A stretch of 64,000 nt of DNA from Rhypophila decipiens (taxonomy: Eukaryota; Ascomycota; Sordariomycetes; Sordariales; Naviculisporaceae). This document shows, piece after piece, positions 31,935-42,001 of this stretch. Each line of letters begins with the position of its first letter. Positions within the stretch are counted from its first letter, which is position 1. Under the pieces are notes generated by a model. The model ran no database searches and was not told the origin of the DNA. It saw nothing but the letters and a program-made list of their open reading frames with translations. Location of the stretch: contig MU858209.1 of NCBI GenBank assembly GCA_033297075.1, positions 1 through 64,000 on the forward strand, written 5' to 3'. The translations under genes were made by a program, and so were the position numbers.

Positions 31935-32674
31935 ATGGACGCACTTCCTACTGAACTCATTATCGAGATCTGTCGGTATCTCTGTCCCCACTGCTACCAA
32001 ACAGATTCCAGATTTCCCCCCCTGAAGGCGTGGAAGAAGAAATCACACCATATCGTTTGTTTTGTCACTTGGCCCGACGCGGCAACACTCTGAAGCGAAT
32101 CGGTGTCGACCAGTCCTGGAGAACATACACTAAAATCAACCATGGGCATGCAGAGCAAATGGTCTTTGCAGACGAAGTCACCCCCTCTCTGTTAGAACAT
32201 TTCCCCGTGTTGGAACATCTCAAGGTTAACGCGGAGGATGTCTTTCCTTGCCACGACCGTAACGAGCAAGACAACGACGATGCCGATGACCAGGACGACG
32301 ACAACCAGCCGGTCGAGTTGTCCCGGAACAGGCCTGGAGAGAGACCCCTGGGCCTGGTCCCCCCAACACTGAAGTCACTGACCGTGCGTGGCCTCTGTCC
32401 CTACTTTGAATGTATGCGGCTCTCGGACTGCAAAGCCTTGGGCAAGAGCGGAGAATGCTTGGAAACGGTAAAGTTTGGAGATGTCCGAAATGTCGACATG
32501 TTCGGGTTGATCGACAATGCGCACCAGCAAATCATTAAGCATTTTAAGCAGGATGCCGGTGTCAAGTGCGAGATTATGGCGGTCAAGAATCAAGAGACTG
32601 TTTGGGATTGGGTGCTTGGGCCCCCCGAGGACTCGGAGAGTGGTGAAGCGGACGGTGAATTGATGGGGATTTAA
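31935..32674 (+). pseudogene. F-box-like protein gene, frameshifted and shortened
   Basis: Begins with a typical F-box start (MDALPTELIIEICRYLC). The frame then runs out soon after a C7 tract (32015-32021). Coding resumes in another frame and continues to 32674 with leucine-rich-like segments (LLEHFPVLEHLKVN, PPTLKSLTVRGL) and an acidic loop. One extra C in the C7 tract would join the halves, but the roughly 250 residues would still be shorter than usual fungal F-box/LRR proteins, and the spacing suggests an internal deletion as well. F-box proteins recruit substrates to SCF ubiquitin ligases. It is first in a run of three F-box-like genes. A sequencing error in the homopolymer is possible. 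Confidence 0.6.
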
Positions 32675-33112
32675 GTAGATGGTGCGGATTCAAGCAGTCC
32701 TTTTGAAATTCAAGTCGTTAGACATCGAGGACCTATGAAAGCGTGGCTTCAAAGTTATTGTAGGGAAAAAGCCTTTTTCTTGCCAGCTGCCTATGAGGGG
32801 AATGTTGTGTACGATAGTACGTATGGAAAAAAGTGGTTGTATACGTATGAATTCTCATGTACGATTACAATTAGAGTTCAGGTCAGCGGAGCAAGGAACA
32901 TTCCGGACAAGTCTAAAATCAAAAGTGCATCCATGTCTTTATCCCTCGGCACTCAGGCTCACCCCAATATCTTCTCAAACACTCTTTACACAATTTCCAT
33001 CTCCTCACAATTTCGATCATACAAGCGATCGGTGTACCAAAATCAGCGAATAAACTCAACCGCACCCGATCGAAATGGCCGAATCACAACTACGACCGAG
33101 GCCAGCAAAGGC
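32675..33112. other. intergenic within the F-box-like cluster
   Basis: 438 bp with no separate gene. The upstream open frame that runs into the next gene is a chance extension. Confidence 0.4.
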
Positions 33113-34114
33113 ATGAGCACTTCCCAGTCATCTCCAACAGGAAACGGAAAGAAGGGGTTTCTGTCGCTCCCTGGGGAAGTTCGGAACAAGATCTACAGAC
33201 TTTTGCTCTGGCACCATGACAATATCCTGGGAGAATGGCATCGTGGTCGTCAGAGTCTGAGCGGCAACTCTTGCGTACATGTCGCCAGGTCCACACGGAG
33301 GCACGGAGCATTCTATACCGAGAAAACACATTCGAAATCAGCATCTTCAACGGGCGTGATGACCCCTACGACGCATTCCTTTATGTCCCTCGCTGTTTCA
33401 AGACCATATCGTGGCCCCGATCCGTGGGCTTCGTTTCTCCGCCGTTGCGCAGTCTGGTGCGCCGGCTTCAGATTCATATTTGCCATGACATTGAATCGGA
33501 AACAGGGCATATATTGGCGGTCTTGAGTGGACAGTCGAGTTTCTCCGTGGTTGCCTGGCATCCAGGCCTGGTGGCAGATACCTGGACTACTTAAATCTGA
33601 CGTCCAGTTGGATTGGGACGTGTTGTCGGAAACCACGTACGGTGCCGACGGGAACCGGAGGCAGTGCGCCCGCATGATTGAAGAGCAGATTGTTACCGGG
33701 TTCCCGAAATTGGCGAAAAAGTTGGAAATCAACATAGACGGGATGCCTGGGTCGCAGGAAATGGAAAGGCGGTGGCGAAATGTCATGCAGTGTCATGGTG
33801 AGGATGACAAGAGCCCAGAGGAAATCGAAGAAAGGGAAGTGGAAATGACAGCATCTGAATCACTCAAGTTATCACTACTAAACAGATTCGATGCGATTGA
33901 TGCACAATTTGGTTCTTTCGACCGGCTCTTCCATTGTCGAGACAAGTTATTGCGGGCCGCTGAACAAGGTGATGAGGCAAAGTTCGATCGACGGAAGGAC
34001 AGACTGTTCCGCCGCGTCAAAGACTGGTATGTGGGATTTGAACTGACTAAGCGGCGTTTGGAGGAGGACAAATTGGAGTTTCATAGCAAGCGGAGAAAGC
34101 TCAATGACAGTTAG
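33113..34114 (+). pseudogene. 2EXR/F-box-like protein, copy 1, multiple frameshifts
   Basis: Starts MSTSQSSPTGNGKKGFLSLP and continues with PGEVRNKIYRLLL, the F-box-like entry motif of a large fungal family. The frame changes at about 33190-33240 (conserved RQLLRTCRQVHTEARSILY appears in the next frame). It changes again at about 33520-33600, where GRYLDYL and then SDVQLDWDVL lie in different frames. The C-terminal half (33590-34114) is open and ends in a charged helical region (FELTKRRLEEDKLEFHSKRR). The whole matches the neighbour at 35110-36110 along its length, so the pair arose by tandem duplication. At least two frameshifts make this a pseudogene. Confidence 0.75.
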
Positions 34115-34849
34115 GTTTGTCTGCAGAGCGGAAACAAAGGCCTCACGTCATGTACTGTATCTGCCGAGTCCATGAAGGTCAGGATGTCTGGTTACTACCT
34201 GACTCCGTACAACCCGTCTTTCAAAATTCAATGTTCAGCAGGTCCATCGACCACTTTGTAGGTGCCGAAATATACCATGCTTGTGATTCCGGAGTGCGAT
34301 TTGTATATTTCAAGATATCCGAATAGGACGACTACTTATCAGACTTTCAAACACCGGACAACTCAGGTAGGTCATGATGGGATTTACTCGGATTGGTCTT
34401 TAAAGAGGTTCATTTGTATGTGGGAAAAAGAAAAGCAAGATCCCATATAGTGATGGCACAGTCACTAGAGTTGAGGAAAAATAAAAAGATGGTTCAAGCC
34501 ACTGCACGCACGATAACCTCAAGAGGTTGATGACGCCAACGGCGAGCGGCCACATTTTTAGAGTTTTCAGAACATTTTGCCCCGATACAAAACACCCAAA
34601 CTTAAAATCTCGGTGCCGAAACTTCAATACCTCAAGACCCAAGAGCAATCATATTTATCTGCAATCTCCCAAGCGTTCTTGAACAATTCCTCACACGCTC
34701 AACAACACCTGCCATCAGAACACCAGCCGCATCGATTCCATCTGAGCCAAGCGTGTGCAAATAAACAAACGCCTCAAACAAGGGACTCAATAAACCGGCA
34801 TCACTACTTTTGGATAGAGTCACCCGTCCAATTCGACCCTTTAGCCTTT

Positions 34850-35025
34850 CAGGGCTTAATTTCCGGTCTGGTCAAGCATCCTTTCTACCAGTCAAAGCAT
34901 CTATTCCAAGAAGTCAAGGTCTTTATTCCAGTCTAGTCTGGGAGTCCGTTCTAGTCCAGTCCACGCATTTATTCCAGCAAGCCAATGAATTTATTCTAAC
35001 AAGTCATGGCATCTATTCAACAGGA
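34850..35025 (+). repeat. degenerate ~20-bp minisatellite, locus A
   Basis: About eight units resembling AGTCAAGGCATTTATTCCAG, e.g. AAAGCATCTATTCCAAGAAG, CACGCATTTATTCCAGCAAG and TGGCATCTATTCAACAGG. It sits directly upstream of the second 2EXR-like copy and shares its unit with 39269-39470, 46400-46792 and 59090-59235. Confidence 0.7.
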
Positions 35026-35075
35026 GTAGTGCCTATTTATCTCGCCCCTCGAACAAAACGACCCACACGAGCCGA

Positions 35076-36110
35076 TTGACTACCATACAAATCACAACGG
35101 CAGAAGTCACCTCTACAGCACTGGCTGCCAATGCCTCGACAAACACTTCCCAGTCTTCTCCAACGGGGAACGGAAAAAAGGGATTTATATCGCTTCCTGG
35201 GGAAGTTCGGAACAAGATCTACAGACTCCTCCTTTGCCACGACGAAGTTATTGATGGACACTGCGGTTACGACTTGGGTGGCCAACTTCTCAGCACATGT
35301 CGGCAAGTAAACCTCGAAGGACGCTCCATCCTTTACGGCGAAAACACCTTTGAGATCAAACTCTCAAACACCAAAGGCCCCGGATGGGACGCAGATTCCC
35401 ACGGACGTTTATCCTGGGAAGAGCCCTTGTCGCTCGTGCGCCGCATGTCCTTCCACATTCGATACACCTACTGCCACGAGATAGCTGACCTGCGGGATAC
35501 TTTAAGAATGATGACAGAGTCTCTCGGTCGGGAGGGTCAGCGCGGCAAGTATCTCGACTTCCTGCAGCTGGACTGCCACCTGGATTGTGACAACGAGAAC
35601 GATTATATCAACTGGAGGGACCCCTGTTGGGACCATTACGACCCAAGTGGGACCGAAGCCGAGTGTGCGACACTGATCCGAGGCCGATTTGCGGCGGCTT
35701 TGTGCGGAGCGGTGAAGGAGGTGGAAGTCACAGGCATGAGCAAGGAGGATGAGGATTTCATCAAGGAAACATTGCAGTGGAGGGAGAACCAGACTGAGGA
35801 GCACGTCGGAGATGATGAAGGGTCAGCAGCGGCAATTCGGCCCCCGAGTGCGTCGCTTCTGGCTAGGTATGAGGTCCTAGAAGAACTTCACCTCGATGAT
35901 TTCAAGTTGGTTAAGTCCAATATGAGAAAAGCCCTTATTGCTGCTGAAGGTGGTCAAGTTGACAAGTTCAACAGGCTCGAGGAAAAGATGCTCAGCAGGG
36001 TCAGGAAATGGAACCAGAAACTGGAAAGCGCGTTCCCTAAAATGGGCCTAGAGCAGGAAACTGCGGAGGAAAGACCTGATACCAAGAGGGAAAAAATTGA
36101 CGAGAACTAA
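35076..36110 (+). CDS. 2EXR/F-box-like protein, copy 2, no ATG in frame
   Basis: Open frame of about 340 codons: TSQSSPTGNGKKGFISLP, PGEVRNKIYRLLL, LLSTCRQVNLEGRSILYGEN, a long middle region and a charged C-terminal helix. It is the intact paralogue of 33113-34114. From the preceding in-frame stop (about 34985) to beyond the conserved domain there is no ATG. The position where a start would be expected reads TTG (35076), and copy 1 has an ATG (33113) a few codons further in, before SQSSP. Either the start codon has been lost, or the gene begins in an upstream exon I could not identify, or translation starts at a near-cognate codon. Proteins of this type probably recognise partners or substrates; none is established. 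Confidence 0.6.
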   Translation: MTTIQITTAEVTSTALAANASTNTSQSSPTGNGKKGFISLPGEVRNKIYRLLLCHDEVIDGHCGYDLGGQLLSTCRQVNLEGRSILYGENTFEIKLSNTKGPGWDADSHGRLSWEEPLSLVRRMSFHIRYTYCHEIADLRDTLRMMTESLGREGQRGKYLDFLQLDCHLDCDNENDYINWRDPCWDHYDPSGTEAECATLIRGRFAAALCGAVKEVEVTGMSKEDEDFIKETLQWRENQTEEHVGDDEGSAAAIRPPSASLLARYEVLEELHLDDFKLVKSNMRKALIAAEGGQVDKFNRLEEKMLSRVRKWNQKLESAFPKMGLEQETAEERPDTKREKIDEN

Positions 36111-38004
36111 GGGACCAGGAAGTGGAATTAGGATTCGGTCTCATAGTCCTAGGTTTTTGAGGGAGATGGTTCGGGCCTTGAAACGAATAGTTTGCACTGT
36201 GAACTATTGTAGTTAGAAAGGAAGCAAAGCAGGGAAAAGTGGTTCTAATACATGTTCTAATCTTCGATTCCTGCAAAGGACAAACCCATGTGAACATACC
36301 CATGTACCCATGTATTCATTGATTGCCCACCACCACAGCTGTCCCACCCACTCCCTAGCTGAGTTTGGGAACTTTTGTACATGCTTAGTGAGGTCATTGC
36401 CCAGACGGGGAACTGAACTGGTGCAGCTGACCCTCCCATATACCCAGCACAAGCTCAGTAAGCATGCTGCCGAGCGAGACCTGTCAAGGCTAGGATAGGC
36501 TTGGCACGGTGCTGTGACCTCAGGTCTGATTCGGTGCAGCTGAAACGACCAGCCAATAGTGTGCATGTGGGAGCCGTATAGTCGTTCCAGTGAGTAATCC
36601 GGGCGACCACTACTCTGTATTGGTGGTGTTGCTTTCGATCTGCTAGCTGCATGAGCTGGAGAGCCGCAAGGGTTCATGGACGCCTAGAAATATGGAGAAG
36701 GAGTGCTGCAAGAATAATAGGCCTGTTATTAAGCGGTCCGCATTTTTCGATTATGACTATATCTTGGCTTACCCTCTCTGACTTTCTCTACTAATTATCA
36801 TGTATTTCGTTGCATGAGATGGATGGCGGTCAGGCAGGTGCCCCTGTGATTGGGTTTAGAATAGTTACAGAGGTGCATGACGAAGCCGATGAGTGTCAAA
36901 ACTACCACATCATTTTTTGACAGCTGACCCGAGTGGTCCGAGGCTCGTTCTCCTCTCCAGGTATTTTCCGGTCATTTCCATGTCCATCCCGGAAGGAAAA
37001 CGGACCGGATTCCGTACACCTGTCAGCAATACGGTCATTCTCGGGCTTAACTCGGATTAGTCAACCTTCACGTTTCCTTCTCATAACTGTATTTCGTAGC
37101 GGTATTGTTGCTTTAGGTCTTAGTATGGCAGCTTGAATCGAGGTTTCTGTCTAAATCCTGGACATTGTTTGTCGGAAATGTGTGATGGCAGAACGGCAGG
37201 GGGATCCAAACGAGAGGCCCTGGCTAAGAATGTCATCATCATCGTGCTCACCTCGGTGAGTTGACTGTTTCCGGAATGATCATTATCATCGTCACGTTGC
37301 CATTCTGACTCTTTTGCTGACCATTTTCTCATCTTCCGGTCACGTCCTAGGCGTAGGGCCGCCTGGGTACTTGCAAAAGACCTCTCGTCAAGGATCCCAC
37401 ACCAACTATTGATTCCAAAATATCTGGAGTCAGTTCAAGCAAGCGCCGTTGCTCATGTGATGGTGTTTACAGACTAGGCCTATTACACTAGACGCCCTCA
37501 AGTGTATTCTTTCCTCATCATTCACGTCGTGTTCCTTAGCATCCTGAACCCTACCGAAAGATCACCGAAACGAAAAGAGTCATGCGCCAAGGCAACGGGG
37601 CTTGCGCAATGCAGCCACCGTAAATACTCGCACAGGAAAGTCCGAGAGAAGTCCTGACGTGGGCCTGCGGCAGAGAAGAGCTTCGGACCTCGGCCACTGT
37701 CGAAGCCCTGCAGGATATCATGAGGTTCTGGCAGTGGAGGATGGCGATGACGAAGACCATTGGGACAAGAAAGCAGCCGGAAAGAGCACTTTGAACACGA
37801 ATTACGAACATCCACAAAATCGGCTTTTGACAAGATAGCCAAGATGAAAAGTATAAGAACCATGGTCATGGAACCGGGAATCAACAGTCGAAACAACATC
37901 AACCAACATCCTCACAAACACATCCAGTCAACAGGACAAGACTCCAAGAAGCACCAAGTACAAAAACCAAAGAAAGAACCAGACAAAAGTCCAACACCGC
38001 AACA
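36111..38004. other. intergenic, no gene seen
   Basis: About 1.9 kb. Short frames on both strands lack domains. The last 100 bp is A/C-rich, a typical fungal leader before the cupin gene. Confidence 0.4.
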
Positions 38005-38871
38005 ATGATGAACACCATCCTCTCAACCGCCATCTTGGCCCTCTGGGCTGCCACCTCAACAGTGACAGCCACCCCCGTCAAGCCAGCCCCAACAACCTCC
38101 TCCTCCAGCGGCGGCGCGCCCACCTACACGGCCCTGACTCCGCCCGAGATCAAGGCCCTGCAGCAGGAACTCCTCCTCGCGCCCTCCTACAAGGACAAGG
38201 AACAAGTCCTCTTCCCTCCCGGCCCACAGTTCGGCTCCGCAAACAACGTCTCGTTCCAATTCGTCAACAGGCCCACCGGCCTGCCGGGACAAGACGGCTC
38301 CGTGATCGTTGGCTCAGTCGACTCCATCCCGGGTCTGATCGGAACCAACGTGGCGGCTGCAATCGGCTTTATCGGCCCTTGCGGCTTAAACGTGCCGCAT
38401 CTCCACCCTCGGGCCAATGAATTCCTTACCGTTGTCCAGGGAACGCTGATTGGAGCCTTTGTTTTGGAAGTAGATGCTCAGTTTACCGACAACAATGGTG
38501 TTCTTCCACAGGTGGCCATGACGCTCACCAACTACACCGGCATGCTTTTCCCAAAAGGCTCAACTCACTGGCAGGTAATTACTCCCTTTTTCTCTTTGAT
38601 ATCAAAAACTTAAAGCTAACCTTCACTTTAGTTCAACCCTACCTGCGAGGAGGCGATCTTCAGCGCCGCGTTTGATAACAGTGACGAGGGAAGATTCCAG
38701 GTGGCGCAGACGTTCTTTTCGAGTCAGCCGGATGAGGTCCTTACTGCTTCATTGGGAAATCCTACCTTCCTTGGACCCAAAAACATCGACAAGCTGAGGA
38801 ATACCATCCCTGCTGCATTTGTGGTTCAGGTTGAGAGTTGTGCCAAGACCTGTGGGATCAAGACTAAGTAG
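38005..38871 (+). CDS. secreted cupin (germin/spherulin-like)
   Basis: Two exons (38005-38574, 38632-38871) give 269 codons. The 57-bp intron (GTAATT..GCTAAC..TTTAG) lies in the second cupin motif. A signal peptide (about 1-22) and Thr/Ser/Pro linker precede the barrel. Cupin motif 1 is GLNVPHLHPRANEFLTVVQG (metal ligands His, His, Glu at about 132-139). Motif 2 is GMLFPKGSTHWQFNPTC (His and Asn). All manganese-binding ligands are present. Related fungal proteins are called spherulin-1-like or germin-like, and the barrel is shared with oxalate oxidases and decarboxylases, but single-cupin fungal members have no proven substrate. Two ATGs in a row begin the gene. Confidence 0.9.
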
Positions 38872-39268
38872 AGTGTCTTCATTCCCTTTTGAGGTACCGT
38901 ATTTGAGCTGAAGGTTGTTTGATGGTGGGTTGCGTTTGGTGATAGAGAGAGGAGGTATTGAACATGATGTATGGGGGTTGGGTTGATTGTAATAGAAGCG
39001 GGGTCCTGGTCAGGGGTAGTGGAGTACAGCGGTCTTGGCATTTTGTTTGTTCAGGTATATGAAGGTGCGAGTGAGTAGTAACATTTGCGTTAATAGACAT
39101 TGGTTTCACATAAACTGTTACTCGTCGTGGAGGACTTGTGTGATATTGGTCCGATATTTATTAGACGCCTTGTCTGCCCCAAAGATACTATAGGGACTTG
39201 ATAAACAGCCACCACTACTCTCACATACATGTACCAGTCTTCGTATTTACAGGCAACACTATTGTAGA
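38872..39268. other. 3' flank of the cupin gene
   Basis: Nothing recognised before the minisatellite. Confidence 0.4.
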
Positions 39269-39470
39269 ATATATGCCTTTACTAGCTGGAATAAATGCGT
39301 TGACTGGCGATAAAAAATGTCTTGCCCAGCTGAAATAAATGCCTTGCCAAGCTGGAATAAATACCTCACCTGGCTGGAATAAATGCGTTGACTGGCGATA
39401 AAAAATGCCTTGCCTAGCTGGAATAAATGCCTTGCCTAAATGGAATAAATGCCTTGACTGGCTGGAAAAG
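39269..39470 (-). repeat. degenerate ~22-bp minisatellite, locus B, with higher-order repeat
   Basis: On the plus strand the unit is CTGGAATAAATGCCTTGCCTAG, the reverse complement of the core at the other loci. Eight or so copies are visible. A block of about 89 bp containing GCGTTGACTGGCGATAAAAAATG appears twice (from about 39284 and 39373), so an array segment was duplicated. It lies between the convergent cupin and membrane-protein genes. Confidence 0.8.
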
Positions 39471-39598
39471 GTGCGTGGACTAGTGCTTGTATATGAAAGT
39501 AATAGTGCCGGTTTACCAAACCCTCAAGATAGCGTGTCTGGTCGTTTCTGGTTTATCTCCCCGCTGAACAAAAACTTGTATTATACATAAATCGTACG

Positions 39599-41027
39599 TC
39601 AGGGAATGCCCGTCTGACTGCTGCCCGGCGTCGGCTGAAACGTCCGCATGAGCTTTGTTAGATTTACCGGCCGCTTGGATCGCACAGGTAGAATGAGCCT
39701 CTTCGCCTGGTTGTTTCGCCGTCGAATAAGAAACCAGTGCAACAAGGACAGTGGTACGCAGAACCACACAAAGACAGCCGTGGCTGTCACTTGAACGCAT
39801 CGCCGTCCTCCACGGTACTACGAGACAGTTAGAAAACACTAAAGAAATACCGTTGTCGACGCTCATTGTGGTACTAACCGCATCGCAGGACTCCATATCC
39901 ACGATCCATGCCGCGCCGTTGCCCAGCGCCCATACCATAAATACGGCCACGTACCCCCAGATAAACATTCGATTCCGTCGCCGCGTCCACTTAACAAACA
40001 CCAAAGCGAACTGACCAAAGCCGCCAATCACAAGTGCCATGGAGAACCTGACATTGGCCTGGCGCAAGCCTGGTGTCCTGGAACGATTATCGAGTTGTGT
40101 GCCGGCTAGAATTGCAACCATGGCAAGGTTGAGGCCAAAGAGAAACTGAACGAGGCCGAGTCAGCAACGAACCAGATATTCTTGGGGGCGTAGCGTGACA
40201 CGTACCATCATGGTCCCTAATGGGTTGGCAAGAACGAAGGGGATGAACAATCCAAAACACCAGCGCAATGGTTTCCATTTTCTCCTCGAGGATATCCTAC
40301 CCCCGAGCTTCGCCGATGCATTGGCTATCCTCCAGGTCCAACCAGACGTGTCTATTCCCAGTTCCTCCGCCATGCCAGCTCCGGACGGGTTGGGCGTCTT
40401 GGGCCGCAGTTTCTCGCGCTCTTTCGCTCTCCGTACTACGGGATCATGGTCGCATTTGGCCACCAGGTCATCTCCACAAGGCTGGAACCAGTGATCCAGA
40501 TCAAATGTGCGGGGATCATGAGTCTCGTTTCGGACGGCTCTGTTGGCCAACGTCGTGGCATAGAGTCCCCTGTACTCGGACGCTGTGCCAACAGGACAGA
40601 AGCTAGCGTTCCATGCTACCCAGTGGTTTGTAAATCGTCGGATGGATGAGCCGACGGGGCAGCGAGCTTCGATAAAGGCCCATGGTCCGAAAAGCGCCGT
40701 CCCGCAATGCCGGATCAGTTGGGCCAGAGCATATCGTTCGAAGGTCTGGTCGTGGAGCTGACGTGATAGAAGCCATACTGCGGCTGCCTTGTTCGCCCAG
40801 ACGCTTCGCCGATCAACAGTTTCAGACGCATCATAGACTGGTGGACATGGAGATGGTAGACTGTTGGACCAATTGGTGTATAGCGCCTGGACGTCCAGAT
40901 CATGCTCGTGAAAACTGTGTGGGTCAAGCGGTTGACAGGCCAGTACGGAAGAGTTGAGCGCTATAATGGAGCTGGGCCGCGCTGAGCTCAGGACTGCCTG
41001 CTGGCTCTGTGTACGGGTGAAGGGCAT
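39599..41027 (-). CDS. fungal membrane protein of unknown function (four helices)
   Basis: Three exons on the minus strand (41027-40206, 40145-39879, 39817-39599) give 435 codons. Both introns are phase 0, and their borders (GTACGT..TTCAG, GTTAGT..TTCTAAC..CGTAG) each restore a hydrophobic segment. The first 260 residues form a soluble region with conserved-looking Trp and Cys (e.g. HCGTALFGPWAFIEARCPVG), probably facing outside or into an organelle. Four hydrophobic segments follow: FGLFIPFVLANPLGTMMFLF, FSMALVIGGFGQFALVF, MFIWGYVAVFMVWALGNG and TAVFVWFCVPLSLLHWFLI. The tail is basic. I recognise no family. The first exon remains open upstream of the ATG, so an earlier start or another exon is possible. 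It is divergent from the SNTX-GTPase gene. Confidence 0.7.
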
Positions 41028-42001
41028 GACTAATACCGTAATACGGACGATTATTTCGGCCCCTACCGTACCGTCCCTCCCCGGCCAGCGATTGTTGAAA
41101 AGGGAAAAAATGTGTCTTGGAGCCGCCGAATTCCATCAACTCGGACCCATTGCTGGGAAGGAAGTATTTCGCCAGCCGCCTTTGCAGGGTCAATGGGACG
41201 AGGACGTTAAAGATGTTTGCAGAACGCTGTTTCCGAGAAGGTTTAAACCTGCCGCTCAGCTGATGTTTTGACCACCAAACCTGGGCGTAATGGCGCACCA
41301 CCAACGCCCAAATGGGAGGCCGACATTTGCCAAAGGATCGAGTTGATTGGTCCAAGTTGTCCAAAATTGCTTTTGATAGCCGCCGTCACCCCAAATGCTC
41401 GGCCAGGGCGTCTCGGCGACTCCCGAGGCTCTCAGGGCCGACTCCTGACCAATAGCATTTCATCAAACCCCCACGACTGCTCGGGGATGCTACCTCCATT
41501 TGCACGTATTTTGTATGGCAGCAACAGGTACATACACTTGGCAGTCTTGGCTCGCGCCAACTTCGGATTCCATTCAGGTACGGATGCACAGCAATTCTAA
41601 CTGTCGCTCATTAGCAAAGTCAGCCGACACGGAAAGGAGGAACGAGATGTGGGCATAATGCACGTTTTACAAGGTGTGAGTTTTTCAGCTTCCCCTGAAT
41701 TGCTTCAGACTGCTCTTGGGTGGTCGTTAATTCGGGTGCACCGTGCAGCTATCAAACAGCCACTCCCGAAGCGCTGCAGGAGGTATGCAATATTGGGCCA
41801 CAAATTGTGCACTTTGTCCAGGCCAGGCGTCGTTTCCGGGTCACGAGTTGACCAATATCAGATGATGTTCTTTTGCGAGCTCTGGGGCCGAGATTGATTT
41901 CTTTTCCTCCCACTCCAGATCTATGCCTCTGACAACGGGCATAACAATCCCATTTCGACACCTCATCTGCGCAAACTCCACCATAGAAAGCGGGCCTGAA
42001 T
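41028..42001. promoter_or_regulatory. divergent promoter region (membrane protein / SNTX-GTPase)
   Basis: 974 bp between the start codons of two oppositely oriented genes. No further gene seen. Minus-strand frames here overlap the membrane-protein exon in the wrong frame. Confidence 0.4.

Noticed and set aside
40924..41364. 146-codon minus-strand frame near the membrane-protein start
   Set aside because: Overlaps the first exon in the wrong frame and has no domain.
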